A stretch of DNA of 64,000 nucleotides from Melampsora larici-populina 98AG31 (GCF_000204055.1 NW_006768831.1:326720-390719), one strand, 5' to 3'. Numbered from the stretch's first letter, positions 1 through 13,350 are shown. Program-made: numbers and translations. Notes: generated from the letters alone by a model not told the origin.

Positions 1-2362
1 AACTTATCGGCTCCCATCTCTCAGTGACGAAGCCAGCGCTCTGATCAATAGACATCAAAATGAAGCCCAAGAAGAATGGGTCCGTGCCGGTCAACTTATC
101 ACTCAGGCCAAGCAGGGTTATCGAGATTTTATTCATCGTTTAATCTATGAAGGTAAGTCAGACGACATATCTTTCTACTTAAACTGTCAACATTGAATAC
201 TTAGACCTTAAACTTGCGATTGTTTGAATGGACAGACGGCGAACTGGATCGTACTTTCGAAATGGTGGCTCAATATGATTCCCTCGCAGCTCTCACCAAA
301 GAGCAGAAACTATACAGAAATGCCGAATTTTGGGCTTCGCTTTGGCTCGCATCAGAACTACAGTGAGTCAGTAAGCGTATGCGACGTGTGAAGAGAGGTC
401 ATTTGAGGTTGAAATACTTGAGCTCTTAAGCGTATGAAACGTGTGAAGAGATTCTATATCTTGAAGGCCATTTGAGGTTGAAGTACTTGAGTTCTGAAGA
501 CTGATCACGTTTCCGGCCAAACCAATTTTCTCAAATCATCCAAATCAGCTTTATCTATGTAACAGGACCCGCAGCTGAAGAAATCCGCGCACTGGTGATC
601 AAGCTTGATAGTTTGATGCCATATGAGCTTATAAAGTAAACAAAACTTTTTCTGATGATTTTGAATATATATCACGTTGGTTTGCTGATGGAACTACATG
701 ATTTGCATATGAATCTTATCTAGACAAGGACTCAAGATTGTAAATCCTGTACTTGCTATCAAGAGTGTGGTGACCCTGCTTCTAGGACAACCATGTAAGC
801 TTACATCATCCGGATTCCGTCCGTTGAATTTTTAGATTGGTGTTGAATGTATTATATGATGGGTAGTCGGAGGGTTAAGTTTATTCCAACGAATGGTACA
901 AATCGTGTTGAAGAATCAGATTAGTACTTTTGATAAACAGATTGAGGTAATTCTTGAAGAGGAAGAAGAAAAAGAAACCGTCTTGGCTGCATTCGAAGCC
1001 TTAAAAGATTATGTTTACATCTCGGGTCGGGAGAAACGGGGTGTGTGGGATGAATTGGGTGAGATGTGAATTCTATTGATCATAAACTCGTTTAACAAGT
1101 TGGTCAAACTGAACTTACGTTGTGAAATCTAGAAACGAAGAATGAAGATATTGTGATGAGTATCTTGTCACGAGCCGATGACCGATTAACAGTTTCACAA
1201 CTTGAAACAATAAGTTCAGGACGAGAAAATTACTACAAAGATCTCGATACAGTTGGATCAAGGATATTCCGTAAATGCAGTCAAATCTTGCGGTGAGTGT
1301 CTTATTTGTCTATGCATATTCGTCTGCCTTGTAGCTCAGCTTCTATTCTCTGGCTGACTAGAGAGGAGCTTGATCATTAGTTCATTAACCTTGAAGCGTG
1401 ATCGAGAACACATCATTGAGATGGTATTGGAGCCGAACAACTATATAATCCGGACTATCAAGATCTTTTTAGATATTTACTATCCTACAATCTATCGAGT
1501 TGCAGCAGTCACTGATCTTTCTCGGCGATTCTCGGATACGGAAGCGTTTATCAAAGATTTGATTGAATTGTTGAAACGGGGCTCAGTTCGGGTAGCTGAT
1601 ATGATTGATCTCTTGGATAAACATAAAGAATCATATTGGCGATTTATTCATGAGGTAAGTCATTGTCCATCTTGCCTTCGATATAACACTCGATAAGAGG
1701 CTGATGTGTTGAGATTGGTGTGTTTAGATCGTTGGGCATGATGATTTGTGTAAATCATTAAAGGAATGGTTTCAGAAAATCTTAAATTTGATCAAAGAAG
1801 GCAACCGATCACCAAACTTTGATTTCAATCATCTAGAATCAAATGAGCCACCGAAACTAAAAAGTTTGTTGACTGAAATCATTGAAAGTTCATCTACAAG
1901 TAGGGAAGAGATTTTGAAAGAAGCACGTTCGATTGCTGAGTATGATCGATGTGTAAAAGCGATTGGAGAATTACAATCGAGAATCGATATTTTAGGATCA
2001 CAAAGATGTGATGCTAAAATCCATCAAGATTATAGATCAGCGTGTCAAGAATTAAGTGAACTGGATCCAATCATCAAACAACGGGTTCGGGTTGAAGAGA
2101 GAAAGGATATGTTAAGTTGGGCATGGTGGGTACGAGAAGAGGAATGGGTAGGTAGATTAGGCATTCATCAGGTTTGAGAATTTCTTTGCTTGTAACGGGA
2201 ATTCATGATTAGTAGAAGATTTATCTGACTTGTTTTGATGACTTATTATAGACTTTAAATGGAATGGAATCGAAAGATGATCAAGAAATCATAATCGATC
2301 CTCCGGTCTTGTTGGTTATTCCGAATTTAATTGAACAATATGTGAAACGAGTTTGGAATTGA
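1..2362 (+). CDS. PX-associated (DUF3818) domain protein, 5' partial
   Basis: This is the C-terminal part of a fungal PX-domain-associated protein, a family linked to phosphoinositide and membrane binding. Nine exons join without a frame break: 1-152, 236-362, 549-635, 724-794, 867-1058, 1133-1292, 1366-1654, 1728-2171 and 2252-2362 (544 codons including stop). The order of blocks is that of DUF3818: the SLMPYELIK block, the KIVNPVLAIKSVVTLLLGQP block, FGGLSLFQRM, a helix-rich stretch, DLLDKHKESYWRFIHEV, then SLKEWFQKILNLIKEG and a long basic-acidic helical tail. All introns are 73-186 nt. The PX domain itself must lie upstream of the window. The product is expected to be a cytosolic or peripheral membrane protein; its exact role is not known. 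The family match is strong, the function weak. Confidence 0.8.
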
Positions 2363-3991
2363 TCATCATCATTAGACTTTGGATCTCTTTCTTATTTAAT
2401 ATGTAGTAATCTGTTTTTTTTTTCTAAAGATTAGTTTGGTTTTTGGTGGTTGTGTTAAGACTAAGACTCATTAACTATGGATGTTTTGTTTTGATGAGGT
2501 TTGTAGAAGATTTGTATTGTATTGTATGTATCTCTATCTCTACAGGGACACTATGAATGAAGAAAACATTTATCGACGTGGTTTGCTATACTTTTGTTGA
2601 TGGGTTCAATAACTGAATCGTCTTGTAATGTATACTTTAGTTTGTAGAAAAATATGAAGTTGATTGATAAATAAATTGTTGGGGTCAGATCACACAGGTG
2701 ATGATAATTTGATCACGTGGCTGTCCCCAAAATAGCAACTTGAGTTGAGGTAAATATCATCATAAATCATGAGTCCACATGAACTTGGTCTCATTGATAC
2801 CCTACTTGATCTCAACCACTTTTTTTGTAGTAAGTTGGCGTAATTGTAACCTGGGCCGAAAGGAAGTGAAGATTAGAGTAATGATCTAACTTGCTGTAAG
2901 TCTCTTCAGTCACAAGCGGGCAAAGAAAAGCCCTCGAGACCACATGTATCATCATCATCATGAGCCTGGACTCGAGCCATTGGCATGAGAGGATATTTGA
3001 CAAATTAAGGTTCTAGTTGACTTTGATTGATCTTGCTTCATATATATTTGAGTTGATGATATTGATCTCACAGTTCTTGCAGTGGCACGCTCAGTTGAAA
3101 AATGTAAACTTTGAACCCCTTACGCAGTACTTGGAACGTGTTTGTCTTTAAAATCTGTGCCCATCATGCTTGATTCTAACCTTGACAGTCTTGTAGTGGG
3201 CTTCAAGATCCCATTTCTCATGGTATGACCAGTTAATAGCTGTGATTTTTTTTATCTTCTGATTGATCAGTGAAATTTATTGCTGTGGATATAAGTAATG
3301 AGACCTTGGTTAAGAAAGGATTTATGCAGTTGTTTTATAAAGTCAAGTTTTACTGTAGGGGAATGAAGTTCAAGAAGTTAAAAAGTCCAAATCAACCTTG
3401 AAGGCTCAATGCATTATTTATGAATGCTTGACCTTGTGTCTTTTGATGATAGGTTTGATTGCATGATGATGAATATAATGATTTTCAAAGCTTAATGTGA
3501 CTCCGATTCCCATATAGTCATCCAAAGTGATTTTTGATTTTGATTTTGATTTTTTTCTCACAGATCAGATTCCAGAATGAGTGATGAACCAATTAGATGA
3601 TGTAATTCTTTCTTATACAATCATGATTTTGTAAATGTGTAAATATTTAGGAATGAATGAATTGGTTTGATTTGATGAGATCAGATCAGATTGGAGAAGA
3701 AGAAGAAAGGGTGTGATATGATGATGAATGGTAAAAGGGCAATTCAAAGATTCTCAGTTTGATTTGATTTGATTTGATTTGATTTGTAGTTTCTGATAAG
3801 GAGAAAGGGTATTCATCTCTTGACTCTTGACTCTTTGATGGATTAGCTAATCAACTAACTAACTAACTTATCATTAATATTATTATGATCTCCTATCTTC
3901 TTTTTCTTACTTGATACTTCTTTCTTTCTTTGATTCGATTCGATCCACTTCAAATCTCATTACCATCAAGAACCAAAACTCAATAATCAAG
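2363..3991. other. Intergenic region, no gene seen
   Basis: AT-rich spacer between the DUF3818 gene and the cyclin gene. It holds a (GATTT)n microsatellite at about 3758-3786, a TTTGATTT-rich tract at 3531-3553 and CTAA repeats at about 3846-3868, just before the cyclin start. No ORF with family resemblance was found. Confidence 0.6.
3758..3786. repeat. (GATTT)n microsatellite
   Basis: Five direct copies of GATTT about 200 bp upstream of the cyclin start codon. Confidence 0.8.
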
Positions 3992-6824
3992 ATGGACTCC
4001 AACATGCTCGTCTTATCTTATCCTCGTGCTCCTACTTTACATAAATTGGATACTCCTCTATGCGATTATGATAGGACTCCATTAGGTATAGGTTCAATTC
4101 ATCCAACTAATAGTACGACTAATTCAATTTATTATCATCCTGGTTATATTCAAGATACAACTGCTGCTATCGGTTCTTTGGCTCTTTCTTCAAACCATCA
4201 AATCAATCGTTCTTCAATCTCAAGAAAATCTAGTCTTAGTAGAGTTATCATAGATGAAGCTTTAGCTAAAGAATTAGGTGTTCTATATCATCATCAAGAA
4301 AAACATTCAACTCATTCATCCATCGATTCTCTTCAATCTACTGCTGCTCATCATCAGTCACAGTCACAGCAGCAGCATAATCCTGAATCGAATCATACTC
4401 CCATCATCAACAATCATCATTCATCTCGTGATCGGAGTTCACTTTATAATTCAGATGGGCTTCCTACTCGATCTGCTTCATTTAGTACTACCACTCCAGT
4501 TCGTACTCCTCAACTACAACGACCAAATCCCACTTCATCCTCTCTCAAACTATCAACTTCAATCCTCAATCAATCCTCTTCGAATCAAGATTCTTCATTT
4601 CAAGCTGATAATCCTACAAACCGGTCTAGAACAATCAATCAGAATACTAGTCATTATTTATCTTCTCCAAACTTACTTCGTCGCTCTTCAGGTCCGTCTC
4701 ATGAAGATCCTAATCAATCTCAACCTGAACCTAGATTTGTTCCATCCCCAAGTAATCGTCGTATGGGATTCTCATCGAGTGCTTCTAGAGAAGTCGTACC
4801 AAGTCATCTGAGTGGCACAGCTCCACCTAGATCGAATTCTTCAAATTCAGATTCCACTTCAACTTCAACTCAATCTCCTCGCTCTTATGATCCACTTCTT
4901 CATGTTAGTCTGATCGCCTTGGAATCCATTTGGCCTCATTACGCGAACCATTCACCATCTTCGATTTCATCTGATGTGGATTCAGCTCCGATTCATTCAT
5001 TACTTTACTTTATTAAAGAAGTCCTTCGAAGATCACGTACGAATCCTAACACACTTAAGATCGGATTGTTTTATTTACATCAATCTAGAAGGTCAATACG
5101 TGAGAGACTGGCTTTATCTGATCATGCTAAACTGGCGTATGAGAATCATCATCGGAGTTTGGATGAGAAGAGTGGGGCTGATTTGGAAAGATTAGTGACT
5201 GCTATGAAGGATCCGGTTCTCTCGGGCAGAAAAATGTTTTTGGCTTCATTGATGTGTGCAAGCAAGTATCTTCAGGATTGTAATTTCTCTAATCGAGCCT
5301 GTGAGTTTTTGAGTTGATCAGACTTTTGATCATTGGAACACTCGGGATCTTGAGCTAATCTGATCTCTTTTATCAGGGGCTAAAATCTCGGGATTACCAA
5401 TCAATGAGGTTAACTCAAACGAACGCGTCTTCCTTACCTTGGTAGACTATCGACTTCATATCGATCTTCATGCATTTGATGTTTGTGAGTTTGGGTTGGT
5501 CTGAGTGATTTGTTTTTTTCTCCTAATCTATCTTTCTTGCTCATTGGGGCGTCTGCAATCACAAGCAGGTTATCTTGTATATGTCTCTCTTTTTTTTTTA
5601 CAAACACATACATCATTACTTGGTTGAACTTGAGGTAGACAACTCTCTGATTTACGCGCCCTCCATCGGTTCCTTTTAGGGTCGATTCGATTACAAAAAC
5701 TTATGGATGAAAAGGTCATCGGTCGTACCCGTCGTGGTAGTAAGAGCCCGTCACATCCTACATCCGATCGAGCGGCTTCAAATACGACTTCTACTGAGCT
5801 GAATAGCTCAAGTAGGATCAATCTACCTTCGTCTCAGACTTCAAATCGAAGTCGTAGTTCGACCGCTTCAGATTATCCTTCGAACAGTGCTCATACGCAG
5901 CACACCACCCCTGCACCTACTCGTCAGCAGACCGTGCCCATCGTGTCTCGTCCGTCTGGTCATGGTTCATTACCTCTTTCGAGAACTGTACTTGAGAATC
6001 ATCCTACAGGCACACCTACTTCAGTGGTCACTCCGATCCGACAGCATACTACGCCGGTCATCAGTCGACCTGGCAATCACAGTGCACCGAATCATTTCTC
6101 CACCACTAGTCTTACAAGATCAGCCACCATGCGAGAAAGCTCAGCACCTCTCTACCCCGAAAGCCCACTGAGCCATCGACAACATTCTCATTTTCTTCAA
6201 CAAGCACCACAAGTAGCTAGATCATCAGTGACAATAGCCGAGATTGAAGAAGCCGAACGAGAATTGTTACAGAAGATTGCGCGTGAAAGAAGTTTGCTAG
6301 AACACCAACTTTCTTTCTCGTCACAGGCACAGTTACTGTCAAAACAGTTTGGTGATACTTATGATCGGTCTTACATGATGAGTGGTCCAGAAGAAAGAAG
6401 AATAAGAGATGAGAAGAAGAAACAACAGATCCGAAAGTTGATTGCAGCTAAACGAGCCGCAGCAGCCGAAGCAGATCATCGAGAATGGAATGTGATGAAT
6501 GAGAAGATGGCAGGAGGGGATGATGAAGAGAAGAAGAGATCGTTGAGTTTTTATTCAACTGAGTTGAGTCAGATGGTAAGTCATGGACTCGTAGGAAATG
6601 GAAGTACAAGAGGAAGTTCTCATTCGATCAATGCCACCACTAGAAGACCTCCTAGTTCTTGTGGAATTCAGGATCAGGTAGGAGGGGCAGCAGGAGGAGC
6701 TGGGGGGGTGGGGTCTGTGGGTGGTCATGAGCTTGGGTCGAATGAGATTGGTAGAAGTGGAGGAACACGTGATCATCCTCATTTGATGAATTCTAGGTTG
6801 ATGGGTGCTCGTCATATTTTTTGA
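3992..6824 (+). CDS. Pho85-type (PCL) cyclin
   Basis: Regulatory subunit for a Pho85-like cyclin-dependent kinase, of the PCL1/2/5-like group. Exons are 3992-5300, 5377-5484 and 5680-6824, giving 853 residues. The ATG at 3992 (context caagATGG) was preferred because the open frame upstream has no other ATG. Residues 1 to about 295 are Ser/Thr/Asn/His-rich and low in complexity. The cyclin box follows (about 299-475), with PIHSLLYFIKEVLRRSR, LKIGLFYLH, the GRKMFLASLMCASKYLQD signature and WAKISGLPINEVNSNERVFL spanning the first splice. The W of the DVW motif is itself rebuilt across intron 2. The tail is Ser/Pro-rich, then has a charged coiled-coil stretch and a Gly-rich end. The long tails suggest phospho-regulation (inference). 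Intron 2 is long (195 nt) and T-rich. Confidence 0.88.
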
Positions 6825-8280
6825 TTTACTTATTTTGTGGGAAGAATATGATTAGAGAAACTGAAAGAAATGGACAAATTGAGAATCATGAATCGGATAA
6901 TAGAGTCTTCTTGAATATGGGTTTTTTGGGTATCAGTGTACTTGATGAAAATAGAAAAACGGGAATCACAAAAAAAGGTTATTAAAGAAGATTTAATTAA
7001 ACAGATGGATTGTGTGGATGAAGAATCAATGGTGAAAAAAATGAAATTAAAAACATGTGTGTGTAGTTGTGTGTAAGTGTGTGAAATTAAAGGGTTTTCT
7101 TGATCTTGATCTTTACCTTGATTTTGTTAATTCTAAACTTCTTTTTTGTTTAACTTCTGTTTCTATATATTTTATAAAAAAATTATATAAATTTTATATA
7201 CTTTGTCTTTTTGTTTGAAATTGTTTCTTATTGATTGAAGTTGTGTATGTGATGAATGATTTTCTATTGATTGAATTTTTTACGTTTAAGTTGTGTTGAT
7301 GATACATTATTTTGAATTTCTTGATTATCATGATAAAGATGAAGAAGAAGTTTGTTTATTTTAGTTTGGTTTGATATGGTTTGATATGGGTTCAATTCAT
7401 AAGTTTTTCTTGTTGGTTTTTTTCTTGATTTTTTTGGTTTCCTTTGGTTTGGTACAATGGTTTGGTACAATGGTTTGCTATGGTATGGTATAATGGTTTG
7501 GTATAATGGTTGGGTATAATGGTTTATTAATTGGGTTTAATCAGGTTATATAAAGGTATTTATTCATGTGACTTCTTGATTTTTTTTGGTGCTTGAGTTG
7601 AAGATTGGTGGGAAATTTGAGGTTCTAGGGGGTTTTCTTGGCATACATACTTGCATAGGGTATGATTCTGTGGAAATTTATTGGGTGGGATGGATAAAGA
7701 AACAGATATTGATGAGCTGCAGCAGACAAGTGTGGATATTTTGAACAAGGTTTCAAAGGGGGGTTGGAATTTATAAAGATAGGTACTTGAGCTCTTCACT
7801 TGGATCTGACATTAAGGAATTTGAAGTACATATTGCTTGTCTATCTATTTGACTTCTAGACAAAACCAAAACTTTTGGATTGTTTGAATGATCAAGTAAG
7901 ATTCTTGGAAGATGAGTTTGCAAAAAAAAATCAAGTTTCCAAAATGACAGAATCAATTGAAATTCCCATATAATGGTGATGATTTTTTGGTTGAGAAATG
8001 ATATTGTTGATAGGTATGGATGAATCAAGGATAAAATTATATGGGTTCAATAGTCTTGCAAAGTTTGATGTTGAGGAAGTTTGGTCAAAAGACAATATTT
8101 GATCACATGGCTTGGAAGTTGTGCATGAAGCAAGGATACATTGTGACAGTCTTGTGACAGATCTTAGTAGCTTATGTATGAAGTTTCACGGAAAATACAC
8201 ACAATTTAGAACTCGCTCCAATTTTTTTTCGATTCGATTCTCACGCAAGAACCAACCATACGAATCCAACGAAAACGAAA
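6825..8280. other. Intergenic region, no gene seen
   Basis: AT-rich spacer between the cyclin and TMA16 genes. Short - strand ORFs here have low-complexity translations and no family features. It contains the short tandem repeat at 7445-7530. Confidence 0.6.
7445..7530. repeat. Imperfect tandem repeat, unit about 13 bp (TGGTTTGGTAYAA)
   Basis: Five to six imperfect copies of a TGGTTTGGTACAA/TGGTATAA unit in the spacer. Confidence 0.7.
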
Positions 8281-9277
8281 ATGCCAAACAACAGGTAAAC
8301 CTTTAATTTCAGTTTTGATCAAATTATCTTTTCTTGGAAACTGATTTGGATTGATCTTATTTATTCTTTTTTATAGGGTTAAGACTACAAAAGCACTTCA
8401 AAGTAAAAAAGGAAAAGCTGCTTTGGCTCAATTACATCCTCATTCTAGACGAGCTAAACAGATTTGTAGAGTAAGTTTCATCTTTTGTTCTCGTAATATA
8501 TATGGAATGATTTGATTTGATGAACGAAGGATTTTGGTTTAGGTTGCTTTACGTACTGATAAACTATCAGTAGCAAAACGAGAAAGAAAAAAACACGAAG
8601 TTTCAAGAAGTAAATCAACAAATCAATAAAAAAGAAAAATCGATTTTGATGATTCAATAACTGATCAGTTTGAAGCTGATTTAAATTGGTTTCTTTTTCT
8701 TTCTTCTTAGTTAATCGATTAGTTTGGTTTTGTTATGCTTTAGATCCTTCGATTGGATCTTGTACTTTACCTGAACTTCATCAAATCGTTCAAGATTTCA
8801 TTCATCGTCATTCTGCTGAATTAGAATCTGAACGTAAACAACGTCGAGTTGGTCGTACGAAATCTGTTGCACAGGAAAGGATTGAAATCGATCAAGAAAC
8901 AGAAGAAGCTGAGTATACTACTGGATTTGGTAAATCTCTTCGAGTTCCTCATTAAGTAGATTAACTTTGTTGACTGATTCGATATACATCTTTTTCTTTT
9001 TCTTGGGCGGGGGGGTTTCTTAGTCGTACCAGATCTAACGTGTCCTAAAAGTGTAAAACTTCTTAGACAATGGTGTGAAGAAGTTTCAAGTGATCCTTCA
9101 TTCTTACCTAGACTTCGTTTAATTAGGATTTTCAAAAACGATACAACAACCATAGTAGAAGAACAGAAAGGTGCTACTGAAAGTATGTTGATGAGTTCAA
9201 ACTCAGATATACATCATACTACTACTAATCAAGAAAACCAAGACGATGATACACCTGAACTTGTGATGGGTGACTAG
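8281..9277 (+). CDS. TMA16: Translation machinery-associated protein 16
   Basis: Small nucleolar/ribosome-associated protein of the TMA16 family (60S biogenesis). Five exons, 8281-8294, 8377-8470, 8543-8609, 8711-8929 and 9024-9277, give 215 residues. The first exon codes for only MPNN plus two bases; the ATG opens a frame that becomes family-like at once (VKTTKALQSKKGKAALAQLHPHSRRAKQICR). The conserved LVWFCYALDPSI block is rebuilt across intron 3, and PDLTCPKSVKLLRQW follows intron 4. Length fits the family (about 180-215). The last 40 residues are acidic and poorly conserved. All splice sites are GT..AG. Confidence 0.9.
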
Positions 9278-10225
9278 ACTTAAGGCTTCCTCATCTCTCG
9301 TCTCTCTTGATGAACTATCTTTCGATTTATCGAATGAGTCCGCTGGATTCCAACTTCAATTCACTTGATTATAATCACCTACTTGAAGCACTATAAGCTA
9401 TGTCAATTCAGGACGGGCAGAGAGTCGGTTCCAGTGACGGCTCATGGCGTGTTGCCATATTCAAAAATATCAAAGCATTACTGTTTCGTGTTCATCTGCC
9501 AAGTCGCGCTGTCTTCTATTATATTGTAAACAGATACCATTGCAATTACGTCCAATCCAACCATGAGATTTATGCAAGATGCGTATGGTTTTGTCTGTGG
9601 TGTAGTATAGTTTGCACTGTGAGAAGTGAATTTGACCTTGGGTAGACTCAATACGGCTCATCTGCCGACCAGTCACGCAATGAAAGGCTTTGTTAAGTGT
9701 ATGTTTGGAATCAGCGGGAGCGGGGCACGAATCCATCCTAGAGCACTTTACTACAGCAGATCAATGAGATTTCATTGTCACTTCAGTCCTCAGTCGCGCC
9801 TTCTCGAGCATGGCGCGTATACATGACGAGATATAGTGTGATGTCAGAGGTCTTTGCCACTCCAAACAATATCTGAAACTAAGATTATACATGGGTTTAC
9901 TCAAACATCGTTTGAAGAGACTGAGGATGATATAAAATAACATTCAAGGAAAGCAAGAATGTGTGAAACAAATCGAATTGAGTTCGATAAAAAAGGATCT
10001 TATTCATGGTGTCACAATCGGAATGAATCTTTGGATGCGAGTTCATGGTAAGGTGGTGTTGGTGTAGGACAGCCTGAAGGTCATGAGAAGTCCGGGACCA
10101 GAAAGACCGGTGTTCGACAGACATTTGCCTAAAAAGAATCATATAATGAGGAACAAACTGTCAGGATGAAATCAAAACGGAGCAGGAATGATCACAACAG
10201 AAAGGATGACAGACCAGGGTCGATT
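9278..10225. other. Intergenic region, no gene seen
   Basis: 3' flank of TMA16 and of the convergent small membrane ORF. Overlapping 60-88-codon ORFs on both strands show no family features. Confidence 0.5.
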
Positions 10226-10654
10226 TCAACAAATTATGGTGGAAGGGTGTTTGGTGAAATAGATTTCACAGACGTGGAACTTGGTGACGAGGAGGTATGG
10301 AGCAGGAGCTGATTCAGGTTGACCAAGTTGGATATCTTTTTCGACAAATTCGATCCCTTTTTCGGCTTTTTCGATATCTTTTTCGACTTTGACATAAGAC
10401 TTCTTCTTTGCAGATGGGTCGAAGGTAGAATAAACGGTTTGAGCAATAAGATAAGACCAAGCAAGGATGAGCCATAGATGTTGGGCAAGAAAGCGAATGA
10501 AAAAGATCTCGGGAATTTGATGTCCAAAAATGATTTTGTAAGTTCCATACATCATGAAGACGATGGTGAAATAAGTGGCAGGGAAATAGCAAAAGAGGGT
10601 TCTTTGAAAACGAGCACTAGAGAAGATTTCTCTAGTCCTTTGAGAGAAACTCAT
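10226..10654 (-). CDS. Predicted two-pass membrane protein, unknown
   Basis: Single-exon ORF of 142 codons with a good start context (caccATGA). Two hydrophobic segments lie at about residues 19-43 and 53-72, followed by a charged Lys/Glu repeat region (KVEKDIEKAEKGIEFVEKD). I recognise no family. The final 20 or so residues could be intron read-through if a splice site near 10250 is used. It is convergent with TMA16. It may be a real small gene because the membrane segments and start context agree, but no homology supports it. Confidence 0.4.
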   Translation of the reverse strand: MSFSQRTREIFSSARFQRTLFCYFPATYFTIVFMMYGTYKIIFGHQIPEIFFIRFLAQHLWLILAWSYLIAQTVYSTFDPSAKKKSYVKVEKDIEKAEKGIEFVEKDIQLGQPESAPAPYLLVTKFHVCEIYFTKHPSTIIC

Positions 10655-11442
10655 GGTGATGAAGAGTTTGAATGGATGTTCAAGGAGATCGATTGAAGAA
10701 GCTGAAGTGGTGTTGAGATTTGATGAGGGAGTCTTGGTAAACAGTCAAGAAGGCATTCAGAGAAAGTAGTGAGATTTATACAGTAGATTTCACGCGGCCA
10801 GGCTGATCAACACGTAACAGGAGGACCCCGGAAAGCCCCTATGGAACCATCCGACGAAAAACGTATCAATCGGGGGTCGAGATTTTGGCTGAGTTACCGA
10901 CGAAATACGTATCAATCGGCCAATTTTCAAAAAAGAGCTGTAACAACATACCGACGTAAAATAGCAATACAGGTATCGAATCTGTATGAAATGGCATGTC
11001 ACAGAGGTAAACCCGCGGAATACAGCATGTTACCAGCGGAAAAGGAGCAAAACTGCCCAAATCAAGGCAAAAACCGTCGGATGTTACCGATGAAATTGGT
11101 ATCAAAGGCCTCAAAAAACAACTAACAGGACCAAAAAGTGACATGTACATAGAACTTAGCGTGAAATTTGAATGCATACAGTCAAACCCGCACACGCTGG
11201 CATATTGCTCAAATGTTGGCTTCCACCCAACTGATGCTGGCCAATTTTTTTTGTTAATCAACACCTTCATAAGCTTGACTAAGCTCCTCTTCCAACGCGG
11301 CCACGTCCAGTCTCAAAGAGGGGTTTAGGGCTTACACCCCGACTTGGACCAATTTTCACGCAATTTGGCTTGAAAACCTTTTTTGAAGACTTTGAACATT
11401 GTGTAACCTCAAAATAAATTGAGAAGCTTCTTATAGGCCTTG
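10655..11442. other. Intergenic region with a repeated 20-nt motif
   Basis: No gene recognised. Contains two near-identical copies of CGACGAAAtACGTATCAATC (10852-10872 and 10897-10917) and two degenerate relatives near 10950 and 11084. Confidence 0.5.
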
Positions 11443-11444
11443 TA

Positions 11445-13348
11445 CAGTCAGCTCTCGATGTAAGCATATCGACCGTCGACAGATTTGCTGTGCTTACATC
11501 GAGCAATGCATAATCACGAAGTAAGCATAATTCAAGTTTTGCCCTTTTTTGGCTTGAATTATGCGTTTATGGTGAGAATGGGCCCCCGGCGCGCAAATAT
11601 AAGCCCCACTTTGAGCGGGGCGGAGCCAGCCCGGCCCCGCCGAGTCAATATGGTACCGCCCTGCAATCGGACTTACCACACAAATAATCACCATAAAAGC
11701 ATATTTTTCCTCTCCTGTGAGATTTATGCTTGTATACACAGAGAAAAACTCGCGATAAGAGCATATTTTTGCCAATCTTATGCTTTAATCATTATGCATC
11801 AAGCAATTTGATTTTGGCGGAGCACTCACGTATACCAAAAAAAATCGCGTGGCAACCCTTGCTTACATCGCGATATGCATACATGCACAGTGCCCGTTGA
11901 ATGCGTCCTCAATGTCGAGGTCACAGCTAGGGTGTAATTTTGTTCGTATTTTGTTCGCATATGTAACACATGTCTTTGAGAAACACAAACAAAGGCCAGG
12001 TTTCGCTCAGAGACAAACAAAGGTAACTTTACTCTTACTCAAAGTTGTTCAGCCCCTTCTCCCTGAGTGCTCACCTACCGTCAGGGACTCCAAGCCAAAC
12101 TACTCAGTTCCCACTCAAGTTTGAGTTTGATTTTTTATCAAAGCAATTTGTTTTGCTGTTTTATTGGGTCAGTGCACTTCATAGTTGTTTTGTTGTTGTC
12201 AAAAAGCGTTTCTATACAAAAATAACAAAAAATGTGTTGCTCTGCCGCTCAAACAAAATTGAACAGACCAGAACGAGGACAAAAACAAGGGTTTCATACA
12301 AACAAGCAAAAAACAATATCGTGTTGTCTGGTAATAAAGAACTGTTATACAAAATACAACTTCATATCCAGCTGCCTTGTTTACTTGGTAGTAATGTATA
12401 AGAAAAGATCTTTTATTCACATGAAGAAGATTCAACCCGACTATGGAAGGTTCAATAAAAGAAAAATAACAAACTAGTTTTTGGTGTAATTACTCTGATG
12501 AATCACGTATGAAGACATTGATCAAGATGATCACCTGTTTAGCGTCAAGAGCTGGATTCGGAAACTTTCGAAGTAAAGCCATTGGTCTTGGGATCAACAA
12601 TCCTTTGTTACCTGAATTCATTGCAAAACATACAAACAAAGACAAAGGCTCAAAGATAACACCTGCTCTTATAGATCTAAAGTGATGACAGATTGGGTTG
12701 GAACTTGATCCGAGTTAGGAAAGATAACAGAACAAATAGAGACAAAGGCTCAGAGATATCAAAGGAGTTTTCTGGTGCTTGAAGTGGAGTATGCTTCCGA
12801 AGTTGATTATAGTCAGTTTGATGATACGACATACTTCGATGATTTGCACTTGATGAAGATAACGGTTCTGAATTCGATTGAGATGAGTTGTGAATTGTTG
12901 AAATCGTTTGATGTCTTTCCTTGAATCAGGTTTGCTCCCAATGGAAAGTCTTTGATGATGGTGATGTTCTTGAAGAGAATCAGCTTGAGTAGTAGGATCG
13001 ATCAATGTCGTAATGAGCTTATTGGTCGAAGTCTGATTCTGATTCTCAACGTTGATCAATAGTCTTGAAAATGAGTGACTATGTATGTACATACACGTGA
13101 TCAGCTGCTAAGTTCATCATAGTCTCAGCATCAATGCTTGGTCAACCATCACACTCAGTAGGTGTTGATTTTAAGTCAAAGGCTAAGTTTTGACTGCATA
13201 AGCCGTTGTCCTCAGTAGACGCTGAACATGGATATTGTTTGAAAACAGTTCAATTGCGAGCGAAACATCAGCTAGCACTGTGACCTTGACGTCGAGGACA
13301 CCTTCAACGGGCACTGTGATGGGGCTTGCTTATATCGAGAGTTGACTG
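11445..13348. mobile_element. Non-autonomous TIR transposon with TA target duplication
   Basis: Terminal inverted repeats of 22 bp lie at 11445-11466 and 13327-13348 (20 of 22 match); both begin CAGTC and run into CTCTCGAT(G/A)TAAGCA. Each end is flanked by TA (11443-11444; 13349-13350), as in Tc1/mariner/pogo-type elements. A second inverted pair lies inside (about 11885-11930 and 13275-13317, sharing CAACGGGCACTGTG), so the ends are long and partly rearranged. Several subterminal GTAAGCAT/ATGCTTAC motifs crowd the left arm. I see no transposase, so it is probably non-autonomous. The AT-rich core (12.1-13.2 kb) looks unlike the GC-rich left arm. Confidence 0.6.
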
Positions 13349-13350
13349 TA

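Noticed and set aside
12715..13092. 125-codon ORF on - inside the TA-flanked element
   Set aside because: Low-complexity Gln/His/Ile-rich translation, no transposase motif, ends without context.
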